Assembly: GCA_904063045.1 (NCBI GenBank)
Contig: CAJFCJ010000094.1
Location: 41,739-86,185 of the forward strand
Length of the DNA stretch: 44,447 nt
Reading direction: 5' to 3'
From: Dimorphilus gyrociliatus
Lineage: Eukaryota; Annelida; Polychaeta; Dinophilidae
Under the pieces are notes generated by a model, which did no database searches, was not told where the DNA came from, and saw only the letters and a list, made by a program, of their open reading frames with translations. Below are positions 21,204 through 32,972 of this stretch, piece after piece (positions within the stretch are counted from its first letter, which is position 1; each line of letters starts with the position of its first letter). The translations under genes were made by a program, and so were the position numbers.

Positions 21204-24200
21204 TTAAATTTTCTATCAATTGTAAATGACTAGGCCTCATGATATTCCCCTGATTAAATTATTATTAAATATTGAATAAACATTCTTGCTCTCATTTAAC
21301 AAATTCAAAACTATTCCGAAGTTAAAACAAGTACATATTCAAAACTTGTTCAAAACTATTATTTGTTCAATAGGCCTAGTAAATAAAGAATTATTTGGTG
21401 ATATCCAAAACAAAGAGGTCAATAATTCTTTCTTCAACGCTATTTAGGTGCTTATGTTCAGATATATTGAATTTTCTTTTTAAATAATTACCTCTATCGA
21501 TAGGACTTTTTTCTTATAGAATTGAATACTTATAGGAAATCACTCCTGAAATGTTGAATACGTAGTTTTGATAAAAATTAGTTTGCATAAATTTAAATAA
21601 TTTCACATACCATTCTACAAACTTGGAATTTAAACATATAGTGAAATTAATTTTCACTTTTGATATTGTAATCGTATATCAGGTTTTTAGAAGGAATAGA
21701 TAATTACAAGTTACAAGAATTATTAAATACTTAAGAAATAGATACAAATAAACATACAGTATTAGATGGTTTAAATATTAATATTAAAAATAAGATTAGC
21801 AAAAGAAGCTTCAGCTGATGTTTTGGGAAAACACTAATTTTCAAAATATACTAAATATAATCTGAAGAATGGAAGATTGAGTTCGGGCCATGGGAGCCTA
21901 AAAATATGGAGGAGCTGTAGGAGCTAAAATTTTTAAAAAAGAAATCAAAAATATAAATTTTCGAGTGTGTGACAAAGACTTTTGACAGTATATACATATT
22001 CTTCATCATAAAGCTTCTCTTGTATTACTTCATAGCTGCTGTGTAGCATCAGCTTTATGCGTGAAAAGACGTGGCTGTATTACAGATGTTATCTTTTTAC
22101 TTGTTGAAAAGTATAAATACTCAATATCAAAAGCAAAATGATAAAAAATTCTTCTTTGATGATGTTTTGAATGAAATTTTGGAAGTATTCTAAAGAAAGA
22201 TGACAATTAATTAAAACTATTTTGTAGATCTAGTGCAGCCACTCTTACTTACTCTTAAATCTATAATATCATAAATTTGAGCAATCGCTTTTGAAACACA
22301 ATCAGTAGAAAAAGATGAATTAAATAAAAAACTTTCTATGAGTACTTGAACATACAACTTGTTTACATACAGATTTTTCTCCATAAAAATATTGGCTGGT
22401 GCAGTACCTGCTTCCTGTGCAAGTGCTGTGATATCGTCTACCTTTATTTCCACTTCATTTTGTACATGACGTTTGACTTGCTTTACCTGAACTTAAATAG
22501 TTGTCTAGGCCTAACCATTTCTAAATGCTTGCTTTTAGATAGTACTTCAATGTTAATTGAATTATCTGAAGATGTACTATAAATATGAGCTTTGTGAATC
22601 TATTCTGATGTAAGCCTAATAACATTTAGCTTTTAACGAGTGAAACTATTTTCTAATACTAAATGTATTATAGACGTTTTCTTAAAGCCCCCTTATTTAA
22701 TTAATAATATTTATTTCATTGGGAGAATTTTAAGAAAAACTTTGAAAATAATTCTTTACTCCATAGTTTTTTTTCCTTTGGTTAGCATCTTTAAATGGGT
22801 TTTCTATTACTTTGAGCTATGCTCCTAGTTTAAAAATTAAATTTTTAATTTTAATTAATTTATAAACTTGCAGACTGTTAATAAATAAACATGTAGATAA
22901 CACAGTTGCACAAATTACTATTCAAACTACATAGTTTATAATAATTGTTGAAAACAGCTTTTAAATGTAGCAAGATTTGTTAAGGAAATTTAAATGATTT
23001 TGTCAAGCTACCAATTCATCAAAATAAAAGAATGTCGCTTCATTTTTCAAGATTGCGCAAATTTACTTTCTTCTTTTTCTTCTTCTTATAATCTTGTCTT
23101 TGCTATTTCAATAGAAACTGTAAAGTTTGCGTTTAGAGATATTTTAATATCTGGATAGCGAAGGTATTGAGATTTGAAAAAGATACAAATTTTAATTAAA
23201 GGTAAAAACACAAATGAGTAATTTGAATGAAAATTATTGATTGAATTTCTAATTCCCTCAAAAATACAAGTCCTCTAAAAGTGTACCATTCTAATTTCTA
23301 CATATCAGCACGTCACTAGTTCTACGTGTATATTTAATCTCCAGGTGTAAACAAAACTAGAGAATGTCAAACAAACACATGCGATATGCTTGAGGTGTGT
23401 TAATTTAAAAATATCATAACCTTGTTGTTGACCTAATATAATAATAAAAAAATCACCTATAAAATGGTGTCTATTACAGTAAGTCACTTCCAAAGTTGGA
23501 GAGTTAGCACATGAATGGAACATTGAAAAATGTAACACAATTGAAATATGCAAGAATTAGTTGTATAACAACTGAATTTTTTCAAACAATTGCGTTGTTA
23601 CTAGCTATAATTTTTAGTTTTTTCGTCAGTCACAACGATTTTAACGAGTAAATTAACGTGAAATGACTATATTTAGATATAATTTGGTTTTATCATCATC
23701 GAATTTTATCGTTTCAAGTTGAATAATACTTCATCTCAAATAATTGATGTATCAATATGATTAAGGGTGATATCTACTGTGTTTATGTAGTATAACAGTT
23801 ATGTTTCACGTTAGGAGCAACGTGATCACATCTCATAATTATCTAATCACGTCGATTGACATGTGATTACGTTTTTGGTAATACGTTGTCATTACCGACA
23901 TTTGGCATTCTGACAACTTTTCCAATAATTGTATCGACTGGTGTTTTCATTGTCTTTCAAATGTTAATGGAATTTTAATGTCTCTGATATTAATTAAATA
24001 TGTTCATTTAAATCATATCCTTAACTTTATAGTCTATTGTATGAGTGGTAAAACACTCAAAATAAAACTTTTTGACTATTCAAGAATTTTGAACAAAACT
24101 GATATTGATTATACTTTTGATTAATGGTAGGTTTCTTTTTAACCCCTTCCCCGCTCATTCACTCATCCACAAAATAGGCCCTAGAGAAATTGATAAATTT

Positions 24201-24252
24201 TTAAAAATTATTTAAGTCATATGAATAGAAACATTTGACAATTGAAAGATTT
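21204..24252. other. Long intergenic stretch, nothing recognised
   Basis: About 3 kb of AT-rich DNA. A minus-strand frame at 22217-22453 (EIKVDDITALAQEAG...) looks slightly protein-like but has no recognisable domain or splice context. At 23800-23900 several CACGTGAT/ATCACG-like words form imperfect inverted repeats (GTTTCACGTTAGGAGCAACG and neighbours). Confidence 0.35.
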
Positions 24253-26398
24253 TTATATTTCTGAAGAATACAAACTACACAACAAATTTTCTGTCAAGTT
24301 TTCCACTCTTCTAAGTACAAAATCCAATATAAAACTTTCACTTTCAGTGTTGAAAATTCCTTTACAAATAAAACTTATTGTTTTGAAATTTTCAATTTTT
24401 AAATATTTTGAACAAATTCTTTTTGAATTATTCGAATTATTATAATTTAAAGAATTTGGCCATGTTTTAATAACATTTTCGTCTGTTGAAAATTCTTTAC
24501 TTATATAGACTTTCGGACGAAAAAGATTAATCATTAATGAGTGATTTGTTTTCTTTGTCAATTGGATAGATGACTCTGATTGAAATAGAATGCAAGGATA
24601 TATAAATTCATCAAAAAAGTTATAAAGTGCACAAAATTGGTGTTGAGTAGTATTTAGAATAATAACTTTTCTACCATCTGAATTAAGGCATAAACATATT
24701 TTTTATGTTGAAAAGTAAATGGATGGAAAACATACCTTTGTGGTTTACTTTAACATTATTTATTAAATAACTCCAACGATTTCTGAATAAGATTTCGTCT
24801 ACATCTTTAAAGTAGTCTGTTTGAACTGTAATATATGATATTGAAGTTGCAGTTGGTCTCCCAAAACCAAATTTTATTTGTCCAACTGCAAATTCAAGCC
24901 AATAATTATTCCATTTACCGCAATCAATCAGTGATTGTGAAGCATTGAATTTTACTGTAGTTTTATTATAGTTTAATAATCTAATATAGGAAATTTCAGT
25001 TTTATTTTCAATATTATCTAGTCTTAATATAAAATATGTTTCAAATTTGTTGACGAAGCGAATGACTAAGGATGAACAATTAGTGTCATCTCCACCCATA
25101 CTTTGACCTTGAACTTGGAAACTGAATTCTGTAAAGTTATTATATAATTGTTTAGGTAGGTAATACGAAGCAAAAGTTGTGCTCTGAACGCTATAAATTT
25201 TCTCGTCAGTTTCTATAAATAAACGAAGTATTTTCAGTTAAAAAAACAATTTATATTTTTCTTACTTTTTGCGAAAATATCTATAAAATATAAGGAAATC
25301 TTTTCATTTGAATATCCTTCTATAACTGTAAAATGAGCCCAATATTCAATACTAGAATTTCCAGAATATATGAAGCAAACTGTGTCTTCAGCCTCTTGAA
25401 AATGGATTGTTTGCGTATGACCGGAGCTCCATAGTAATGACAAAAGATTTATCTTATAATCTGAACGCCATCTATTGAAAAATTTGGCTACATCTTAATA
25501 AATCATTTAATAAAATAAAGAAAATTCCTTCATTACGTTACGGAAAGGCATCCAAATTCTGGCTTTGTTGGAAATGCTAAAGTTATATTTATGTATTGTC
25601 CTTGGCATTGTCCAGTACCATTAACTAATGGACAGGTCACTACCCAACCTTTAATAAGATGTTGATTAATTGCATTTAAGCATATTCCCAGGGATGACGT
25701 ACAAGTTGCCCCTAAACTATGAAAAGCTACATTTGTGTATAAAAGATCATCTTTAACTACTTCATCTGAAGAAGATTTATCAATCATAGGTATAAAGATT
25801 ACAAGTAAGCAAGCAGTACTTACCATCATAAGCAAATACAAGTATTGAATTAAATCCAATATTCCTCATTGTGGGGTTTTCATTACCGGCTTGAAATCTT
25901 ATAGCTAAAACAGCTTTGCCAATGGTTTCTGGCAGTAGGATACAAGTCGTATGTGGATTTAATATAGCTATTAATTCTTGTCCATTATCAAAATATAAAT
26001 TTGTTGTTGCAGGCTTCTTAAAATTATCATGGTTTCTCTGATTCATGCAAATATCGATAATATCATATCTCTTTTTGAAAATTATTTTAATCCACTGCTT
26101 TGCACAGTCTGCAAAAGCACATTTGGAGGCCCAACCTTTCCAGTTTTGCCACCTAGGTTCCAAAGCATTGAAACAATTCCAATAATTGTCATATTCTGAT
26201 TTTGCTGTACATTTCGCCGAATGGTGTTTGCTGTTGGCAATATTTATAAGTTTTCCATCTGTTAGGAAGATTATAAAAGAGAAAGAATAACATGAACGAT
26301 CATCAATAGATACCTGTAAATTTTAGATCTGTTGCATACAATGAGTACATTTTAGAAATTATTATCAAATAATACATAAAAACCGAACTTTTCAACAT
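24253..26398 (-). CDS. Secreted discoidin-like plus FAMeT-domain protein
   Basis: Six exons: 26314-26398, 25824-26258, 25542-25765, 25266-25487, 24736-25212, 24253-24677; introns are 53-58 nt. Exon 1 is a signal peptide (MLKSSVFMYYLIIISKMYSL). Exon 2 is an F5/8 (discoidin)-like module: LINIANSKHHSAKC, WKGWASKCAFADCAKQWIKI, DICMNQR. Exons 3-4 carry a second related module (NVAFHSLGATC...GQYINITLAFP). Exon 5 matches the farnesoic-acid O-methyltransferase-like (FAMeT) domain: FTEFSFQVQG, NYNKTTVKFNAS, WNNYWLEFAVGQIKFGFG, with the expected w-i-s-w...I-x-V-G-x-G core. That domain is common in extracellular invertebrate proteins and is not shown to be an enzyme here. Exon 6 ends in TAA. Phases agree at all junctions except exon 3 to 4, which is off by one; otherwise there are no stops. 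Confidence 0.75.
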
Positions 26399-26458
26399 TT
26401 CTAGATGGTTTACAGCTTCCTTTCTTTAAAGTAGAATAGGGCAATCTTTAGAGATTGA

Positions 26459-26464
26459 TTTATA
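26459..26464 (-). promoter_or_regulatory. TATA box of the discoidin/FAMeT gene
   Basis: GGATATAAATC on the minus strand, 61 bp upstream of the ATG at 26398, matching the spacing of the other promoters in the window. Confidence 0.45.
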
Positions 26465-26469
26465 TCCTC

Positions 26470-27782
26470 AATATCCATATGTATATAGTTAACTGTTCAG
26501 TTATATGTAAACCATAGAAATTGAGCGAAATTGAATCTTTAGATTCAAGATAATTCAATAATGATGTCAATAACTATATTTTTTCATACAAGTTTGAATG
26601 AAATACTTTGGCTGTATAGTATAGATCAAGAAGTTTTTAATGTATAGGCAAATTTTTACTTGCTTTAGAAGTATAATATCATTAATTAATTATTCATTGA
26701 TATTCGTATTATGCGCTATAAAACCTGTGTTCCTGATCCTTCACTTTAAAAAGAGAACCATATTATACTAAAATTATATTATGCTTTCATTGTATTGTAT
26801 CTATTCAATCATCTACTAGTTGATTAAGCTTTGTTTTGGTGTTTGCCTAATTTTAGAAAAATTTTTTACAGGAATTTCTTTAATTTACACTAAAGAGCAG
26901 ACATTTCGATTTATCTACGATTTTTAACGACTCTTTGTTAGTTTTGTAGAAAAAATATTAAGATGATCATATAGGTTTATTGAACAGAGAGAAATTTAAT
27001 GATAATAGCATTTAAAGACACTTTTATATTTCTTACTCTAACCCTAATCCTAACCCAAATGTTATGTGTAATTTTTCAAACCGTAAATGTAAGTCTTGCC
27101 TAAACTTTTCAAAAATCTTCCTAACCCTTTTTTTAGTGTTTCAAACAAAACTCAATTTTAGACAGTGTGGGCGTTTTATTACAGCCTCCTCTTATTTGCT
27201 CTTATACATCCTCTTCTTTTTTGTTCAAATAAGACACGCAGATTGAAAATGTTCTGTATATAAAAAATAATTACTCAATTCTTACAAAATTTGTTTCCTA
27301 TGTAGTTAGATTACCAAGTAGATGGATGTTACTATAGATTAACGATAGTTCAGAAATTAAAAGATGATGTTGGAAGAAAGAAATTGAATATTAGACACTA
27401 AATAAACACTTTCATATTCTTGAAAATTGTGAAGGGATTTTTCTAGTATTTTGTAAAGAGTTCACCAAACTTTTTAGTTAGTTAAACCAACATAAAGCAA
27501 TTTATGCTTATACTGCAAAGTATTTTTTTACAGTTGGTAGTCATAATTCATATAAGCTATATCTTAAAATGAACGAAACAACTGAAGATATAACATTATG
27601 ATTATCCTCTTCTATATCATAATTGGGATGATAATATTTCAAAAGTATTAACAGCTATATTGTATAAAGTAGTCCGCAAAAATATTGGTGCCCCCTAAAT
27701 TTTGATACGCCGAACAATAAAAATCTTTTTCACAGGGAAAAAAGATTTTTTTTTTTTGTCTTAATTACTAGATTAAACATAG
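26470..27782. other. Intergenic, nothing recognised
   Basis: AT-rich. A short CTAACCCTAATCCTAACCC patch at 27038-27057 is telomere-like but only three degenerate units; it may be MITE-derived. Confidence 0.35.
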
Positions 27783-27791
27783 ATATATATT

Positions 27792-27998
27792 GGGACCGGT
27801 CGAAAACGGCCATAAATGAAATATTTGAAAGTTAGATTTCAGCCTGGGAAATGGTTAGGAGGAATAAGATAACTGTTGATATGTTCTTAGGAGGGTCCCA
27901 TCTAAGGGTTAGGGGTATTCAAAAAGGTTAGGCAAAAACAAGGGCTGGGTTAGGTTTAGGGTAAAACCATAGATTTATGGCCGTTTTCTACCACATCC
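27792..27998 (+). mobile_element. ~200-bp MITE, copy 2, with clean target duplication
   Basis: Flanked by ATATATATT at 27783-27791 and 27999-28007 (9 bp, or 8 bp plus a chance match). Ends: GGGACCGGTCGAAAACGGCC and, from the right, GGATGTGGTAGAAAACGGCC. The interior carries GAAATGGTTAGGAGGAATAA, CTAAGGGTTAGGGGTA, AAAAGGTTAGG and GGGCTGGGTTAGG. No coding capacity. An 8-9-bp duplication points to hAT- or Mutator-type mobilisation. Confidence 0.9.
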
Positions 27999-28008
27999 AT
28001 ATATATTA

Positions 28009-28954
28009 GGTATGATCGAAAAATTTCAAGCTCTGTGCTATAATTTTAAAACAACTTAACTAATCCCACTGATATTTTCCAATAATCTTAGTGAATTAGT
28101 AAACTATCACTGTGTAAACTTTCATTCAATTCTGTCAAGCCATTTCAATTTTATTTTCATGTAAGCAACCACATGTCATGTCCATACATTCCATTCAATG
28201 AAATATCATTGCATTTTTTGTGCATGAGAAGGTCTCTCCAAGGAACATTTATATAGGTTAAAGAGCTTTTTTGGAGATGAAACTCTGAGTGAATGTTCTA
28301 TAAGAAGGTGGGTATCTGACATAAAAAAGGGAAGAAAAATTTATGAAGACTTGCCAAGTTGTGGTTGTCCAAAGACATCTGTAACAGAAAAGAGCAGAGT
28401 TCTGGTACCATTAAGGCTTAGTTCATATGGAATTTATGGAGTATGGAGAAGTTTTCAACTCCATACAATATATTGAGACCCCTAAAGAGGCTGAGAAAGA
28501 GATTACATAGAATCAGACCTGGAAAACAAATAATTTTACAGCACAATAATGCAAGACAACATACAAGTCTGTTAACAACAGACTTTAAAGGAGACCAAAA
28601 GGGGGTCATTAAGCCCTCACTCACCATACATCCCTGATTTGGCCACCTTTGACTATTATCTTTTTGGGAGATTGAAGGACCATATCAGAGGGGTGCATCA
28701 TGATAATTTAGGAGAATTGAAAAAAATTATCAAAGATTATCTAAGGAGAAAGCCATCCTCCTGTTATCAGAACAGTATCAACCTACTTCCAAGCAAATGG
28801 TGGGCTTGCATAGAGAAAGGAGGGGAATATTAGAAAATACAATTGTTAATATTTTTAGAGTAGACTATAGGCTATAACATAAAGAAAAATTAATAAAATT
28901 TCACAAAGATTTCTTGCAAAAAAAACACAGAGCTTGAAATTTTTTGATTGTACC
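28009..28954 (+). mobile_element. mariner element, internally deleted
   Basis: Inverted ends of about 27 bp: GGTATGATCGAAAAATTTCA on the left and its near-complement on the right, ending GATTGTACC at 28954, with TA on both sides (28007-28008, 28955-28956). It is 946 bp, shorter than the usual ~1.3 kb. The left TA overlaps the last base of the adjacent MITE target duplication, so mariner inserted at the MITE edge. Confidence 0.85.
28240..28835 (+). pseudogene. mariner transposase remnant
   Basis: N-terminal part: ECSIRRWVSDIKKGRKIYED and GCPKTSVTEK. Then a jump directly to PGKQIILQHNNARQHTS (family LLHDNARPHT; the catalytic Asp is Asn here), followed in another frame by SPYIPDLATFDYYLFGRLKD (family SPDLAPSDYHLF; final Asp present) and a C-terminal KWWACIEKGGEY. 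The block with the first catalytic Asp is missing, and at least two frame changes occur. Inactive. Confidence 0.85.
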
Positions 28955-29028
28955 TAATATATGAATATCTTTGAAATAAAATTTGGGTAAGTTTTTATAT
29001 AATTTTTTTGGTTTTATATAATGTATTG

Positions 29029-29985
29029 TTTTATTGATTTTTTTTCTTATTTGGCCACATTGCAAAATAATTGGAGTGGGGGGTTTAATGTTCATATTTT
29101 GTCTATTTTTTTCTATGTAGCCACCCTCTTTTTCTAAACACTTGCTCACTCTATGCCCCATTCCCCTGTATAAATTTGGTATCAAGTCTGGTTGTCTTTT
29201 TATAATCTCATAAGAGCACTTTTTAATTTTCTTTGATAATTCCTCCTCCGATTTCAATTGTGGACCATCATAAAGCAGTTTTTTGGTGAGACCCCACATG
29301 TTCTCAATAGGACTGAGGTCAGGGCTCTTTGCTGGCCAATCAAGAGGGTGGATGCCATTCATTTGAAAGGCTCTTTTAGTTGTCCTAGCAGTATGGCACC
29401 CAGCATTGTCTTGCTGGAAGATGTACTGCCTCCCCATTTTAGCTGATATATCTTCTATTACAGGCAGAACATCTTCCACAATAAAACTGCTATAGTTGTC
29501 AGCATTAAGTTTCTTCTTTATCCTCCATATCTCAAAGATTCCATCAGATGTTATGAGTCCCCATACCATGACTCCGCCTCTGCCCATATTCTTCATCACC
29601 CTTAATTCTTTTTCACCATAATTTGTCCAAGTTTTGAAGTCATCAGGGCCGCTCAGTGTGAATCTAGCCTTGTTGGTGAAAATTACTTTAGACCAGTCTA
29701 GGTTATCACTGATCATCTTAAGGCAATAGGTTTTTCTTCTTTCACAATTGTTGGATCCAAAAATTCAAGTATAAACAAGTGAGACAAGGTCAGGTCTTTA
29801 AAAATATTTAACCCATGAACCTTTTTACTTTTTTTTGCTATTAAAAGAGTAAAATAAAAAAATTTAATTAGTTGAATATGTTGATTACATAGTGACATTT
29901 TCCATGTCATATTATATTCCATAGAAAAAAAAATTTAATTATTTTAGAAAATAGCCCAGTGGCCAAAAGTAGGGTATCAGTACTG
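29029..29985 (-). mobile_element. Tc1/mariner-type (DD34E) transposon
   Basis: The right end is CAGTACTGATACCCTACTTT (reverse complement, ending at 29985, followed by TA). The left end is degenerate, but the subterminal TTGGCCAC word and an AAAATAATT block match in inverted orientation at about 29046-29075. Lies about 75 bp from the mariner copy. The left boundary is approximate. Confidence 0.6.
29040..29760 (-). pseudogene. DD34E transposase with a mutated first catalytic residue
   Basis: A long open frame reads leftward from about 29716: DWSKVIFTNKARFTLSG, GRGGVMVWGLITSDGIFEIW, IFQQDNAGCHTARTTK, DWPAKSPDLSPIENMWGLTK. Exactly 34 residues separate the second Asp (QQD) from the Glu (PIE), as in Tc1 relatives. 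The first catalytic position, normally FTDE[AS]xF, is FTNKARF, so Asp is Asn and the following Glu is Lys: a predicted catalytic loss in an otherwise long intact frame. Upstream, NCERRKTYCLKM continues the protein in the same frame; the DNA-binding domain is missing or decayed. Confidence 0.8.
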
Positions 29986-29989
29986 TATT

Positions 29990-30445
29990 TTGTATGAATT
30001 GAAGCAAAGTACTGAAAATTTTTTAAAACACTTTTCAGTATATGAATATTCGTTATTTTGCATGTAAACATCCATTTTTAATGCCAATTTTTATATATTT
30101 AACCTTTTTACCTATACAAGATGTTGAGTAGAGTAATTCCGTATTTAACCTTTATAGTAATCTTCTATTCCATGGATAATTCTCTTAAGACATTTCCTAC
30201 GCCTTTCTCCAGATAACAATCTTAAGAACAATAGAGAAAAGTGGACGTTTTGTCCAGCATCTAATTTATAAAGATACTCAAATAGAATAACAAAATATGT
30301 GATCATCAAATTTTTTCAATGATTTCATTTTAATCAACTTTTAAATTTTCACACAAACTGTCATGGTTAAACACTGTTAAATGTTCAGCCAATGTCTTAA
30401 TGACGTAGTTTCTTTCTTGATATAAGAATTAACAAATTTGGTGTC
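29990..30445. other. Intergenic, nothing recognised
   Basis: AT-rich sequence between the transposon cluster and the split gene; no frame or repeat of note. Confidence 0.35.
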
Positions 30446-31008
30446 TTATCGGTGAAATTTAAACACACCAATCTGTGGTTGCTTTGATTGTATTTTACAG
30501 CAAAAAATCATATTGTAGTTGTCTTGGCAATCTAGCACTTTTAGCTTATATTTTTCATTCATATCCATTGAAATTATTTCTCTCCATTCATCTTCTAAAG
30601 AACTATCAAGTTTTCGGGGTCGACAGAAAACGTCCATAAGTGAGAAATTTCAAGACAAAAATTGGGATTGAGAAATGGTTAGGCAGAAGAAGACAGCAAC
30701 TGATTTATACTTAGGAGGATCTCCTCTAAGGGTTAGGGGTAATGGAAAAGGTTAGGTACAGCTAAGGGCTGGGTTAGGGTAAAGTACTGATTTGTGGACG
30801 TTTTCTGTCGTATCCGAAAAGAATATTTTAAGCCATTTTTTGATACGTAATGTTTCAATTCTGAAACAGGAATATCGTCGTCTTCTTTGGCAGTCATTCC
30901 CAAATCTCTTTTAAATATTTTTTCTCGGGAAATTTTAACCGAACCCATGCTAAAGTACATTATTGCTATTGAGTAAATGCCTAAAAATATTACTGTTTTC
31001 ATCGCCAT
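30446..31008 (-). CDS. Small secreted protein gene split by a MITE
   Basis: ATG at 31008 gives MAMKTVIFLGIYSIAIMYFS, a signal peptide, then a charged domain (SREKIFKRDLGMTAKEDDD, HYVSKNGLKYSF) up to 30815. There a ~199-bp MITE (30616-30814) interrupts the frame; read through, it adds about 27 residues encoded by the MITE and stops. Beyond the MITE the frame RKLDSSLEDEWREI...CQDNYNMIFCCKIQS continues to 30446. Omitting exactly the MITE joins both parts in frame (F-R-K-L). I do not recognise the protein. Whether the split gene is dead, or the MITE is removed at RNA or DNA level, is not known. The two halves could also be unrelated. Confidence 0.4.
30616..30814 (+). mobile_element. ~200-bp MITE, copy 3, inside a coding frame
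   Basis: Ends GGGGTCGACAGAAAACGTCC and, from the right, GGATACGACAGAAAACGTCC; the interior has CTAAGGGTTAGGGGTAATGG and GGGCTGGGTTAGGG. No target duplication is visible: flanks are TCAAGTTTTC and GAAAAGAATA. Confidence 0.85.
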
Positions 31009-31848
31009 TTTCTATGTGTTAACACAGACAGAAAGAAATAGAAAATAGAAAATGAAACTGAAGATTTCTAATAGAGATAACCAGTTCAAAGTGGTTATAG
31101 TGACGGCTCCCTCTTTTGTCACAAATATTAAAATACAATAATAAAGAATAAGTCAAATTATACTTTCTTGATAAAGAACAAATCTAAAATTAAAATTAAA
31201 ATTAGGTGAGACAATTAGAACATCAGTTTGAAAATTGTTGTAAGATGTAACTTATTGTCGCGATTATAATATTATTCTTATTTGTGTTCTTCTTACAATA
31301 TTTTGTAATATTTATGCTTTTCATTTTGATCCAAACCTTTTTATGATGTCACACTGTCTGTTAAGCACATTGATAGTTAAGAAGAAAATTTTAATAGTTT
31401 TTAGCCACTAGAATTTTATTATTGATATTATCTCCCAATCAGATATATCCTTTAAATTCTAAAGTTGGAATAGTCAAGTATTTTCGTCTACTTTACTTTT
31501 CTGGTTTTTGCCATAATCCATCTATTTTTTATATTAGTGTTTTAATAATGAACCGGAAGTTATCGTCTCCAAAACCTATGGCCAATCAAAATTACTTTTG
31601 ACAGAGCTATGCGACTGCACAAAATAGCAGATTGATTATATATGCAATTTTCAATCAGAGACTATTTCTCCATTGAGATCATCAACGCATGATCTCTTTT
31701 TATAAATATGGTCACTGCAAACCTACAATACACAGGCATAAAGTTACTGCAACTTTAAATTGTCAGAAGATAGAAAAAAGAATATGGCGCTTGCTAAATC
31801 AACAAAGATGTTGATATAACAAAAGTGGCTGTTGGATGCGAGGAAAAG
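31009..31848. other. Intergenic, nothing recognised
   Basis: AT-rich upstream region of the split secreted gene; no obvious TATA box at the 50-75 bp spacing and no other feature. Confidence 0.35.
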
Positions 31849-32048
31849 GGGGTCGACAGAAAACGTCCACAAATGAGAAATTTCAAGACTAGATTTTGGA
31901 TTGAGAAATGGTTAGGAAGAAAAAGACAGCAACTGATTTTTCCTTAGGAGGGTCTTCTCTAAGGGTTAGGGGTAATGCAAAAGGTTAGGTACTGCCAAGG
32001 GCTGGGTTAGGGTTAGGGTTTCATTTGTAGACGTTTTATGTCGCATCC
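31849..32048 (+). mobile_element. ~200-bp MITE, copy 4
   Basis: About 90% identical to copy 3. Ends GGGGTCGACAGAAAACGTCC and, from the right, GGATGCGACATAAAACGTCT. The interior holds GGGCTGGGTTAGGGTTAGGG, two and a half perfect TTAGGG units. Flanks AGGAAAAG / TGAAAAAA are at best a degraded target duplication. Confidence 0.9.
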
Positions 32049-32972
32049 TGAAAAAAATTGTCATGCATTTGGAGAGGATACGTTTAATTTCCAATTTAAT
32101 CATCAATTTCATTATATATAACATTGTCATCACTTTTGCAATGTATAAAAAACGCTTAAACCAGTTGTAAACATTCGTTTGAATATAAGTGACATATTTG
32201 ACCACAATCAGCACTATTTCGACAACAGTGATAGTTCTCTATTTTTTTTTAAATATTTTGAAATCGTTTCAATATTGTAAAAATATTATCCATTAATTTC
32301 AGAGTTTGGTACGAGATGTTTGATTTTTTATAAACATAGGTCAATATGGGTCTCTATCTTTTATAGACATTCCTCCTTCACCTTACAAAAACTGTCTATT
32401 GATTTGATTCGTGTACAGCTCGGCTCCGCCAAGCAAAAATCTTTGTTTAATATAAATGAATATCTGTTAGCACTTGTATGCTTTGTAGTATTATAAATGT
32501 AGGAAATTTTTGACTGTTCCAATTCCTTTCCAGTTGTTTATTAATTTATATGAAACACTGGTTGAACTAGAACCTCATATTTTCCACATGTATCTGTATG
32601 ACATTGTATTAAATTAGAATTTAAGTGTTTTCTTTAAAACGGTGTATAAAGTGACGTGATCTATGGATAGCAATGCAAAAAATATGAATAAAAGTTTAAA
32701 TATTGTTAAATAATTGAATTTCACACAATTTGAAAGATTTCATTGAGTTTGTTAGAAAGATGTCGAAATTAACGAAATTTGTTTGTAAACAGTTAAAGGT
32801 AATGTTAATATTTTGTTTACATATTACATCGTGGTTGTCATATGTAACGAAAACTGGTTGATGATTTTGAATATCTTTACCAAATAATTGAAATTTAGAG
32901 AATTGTTTAAGGCTTTCAATAATGAAATGAAGATTATAATTCGAAAATGTTAAACAAGTATTCTGATTCCGA
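32049..32972. other. Intergenic, nothing recognised
   Basis: AT-rich, no frame or repeat of note. Confidence 0.35.

Noticed and set aside
22217-22453. 78-codon minus-strand frame
   Set aside because: Some protein-like character, but no domain, start context or conserved neighbour frame.
32014-32025. Interstitial telomere from TTAGGG units
   Set aside because: The units lie inside a MITE consensus shared by several copies; there is no array beyond two to three units.
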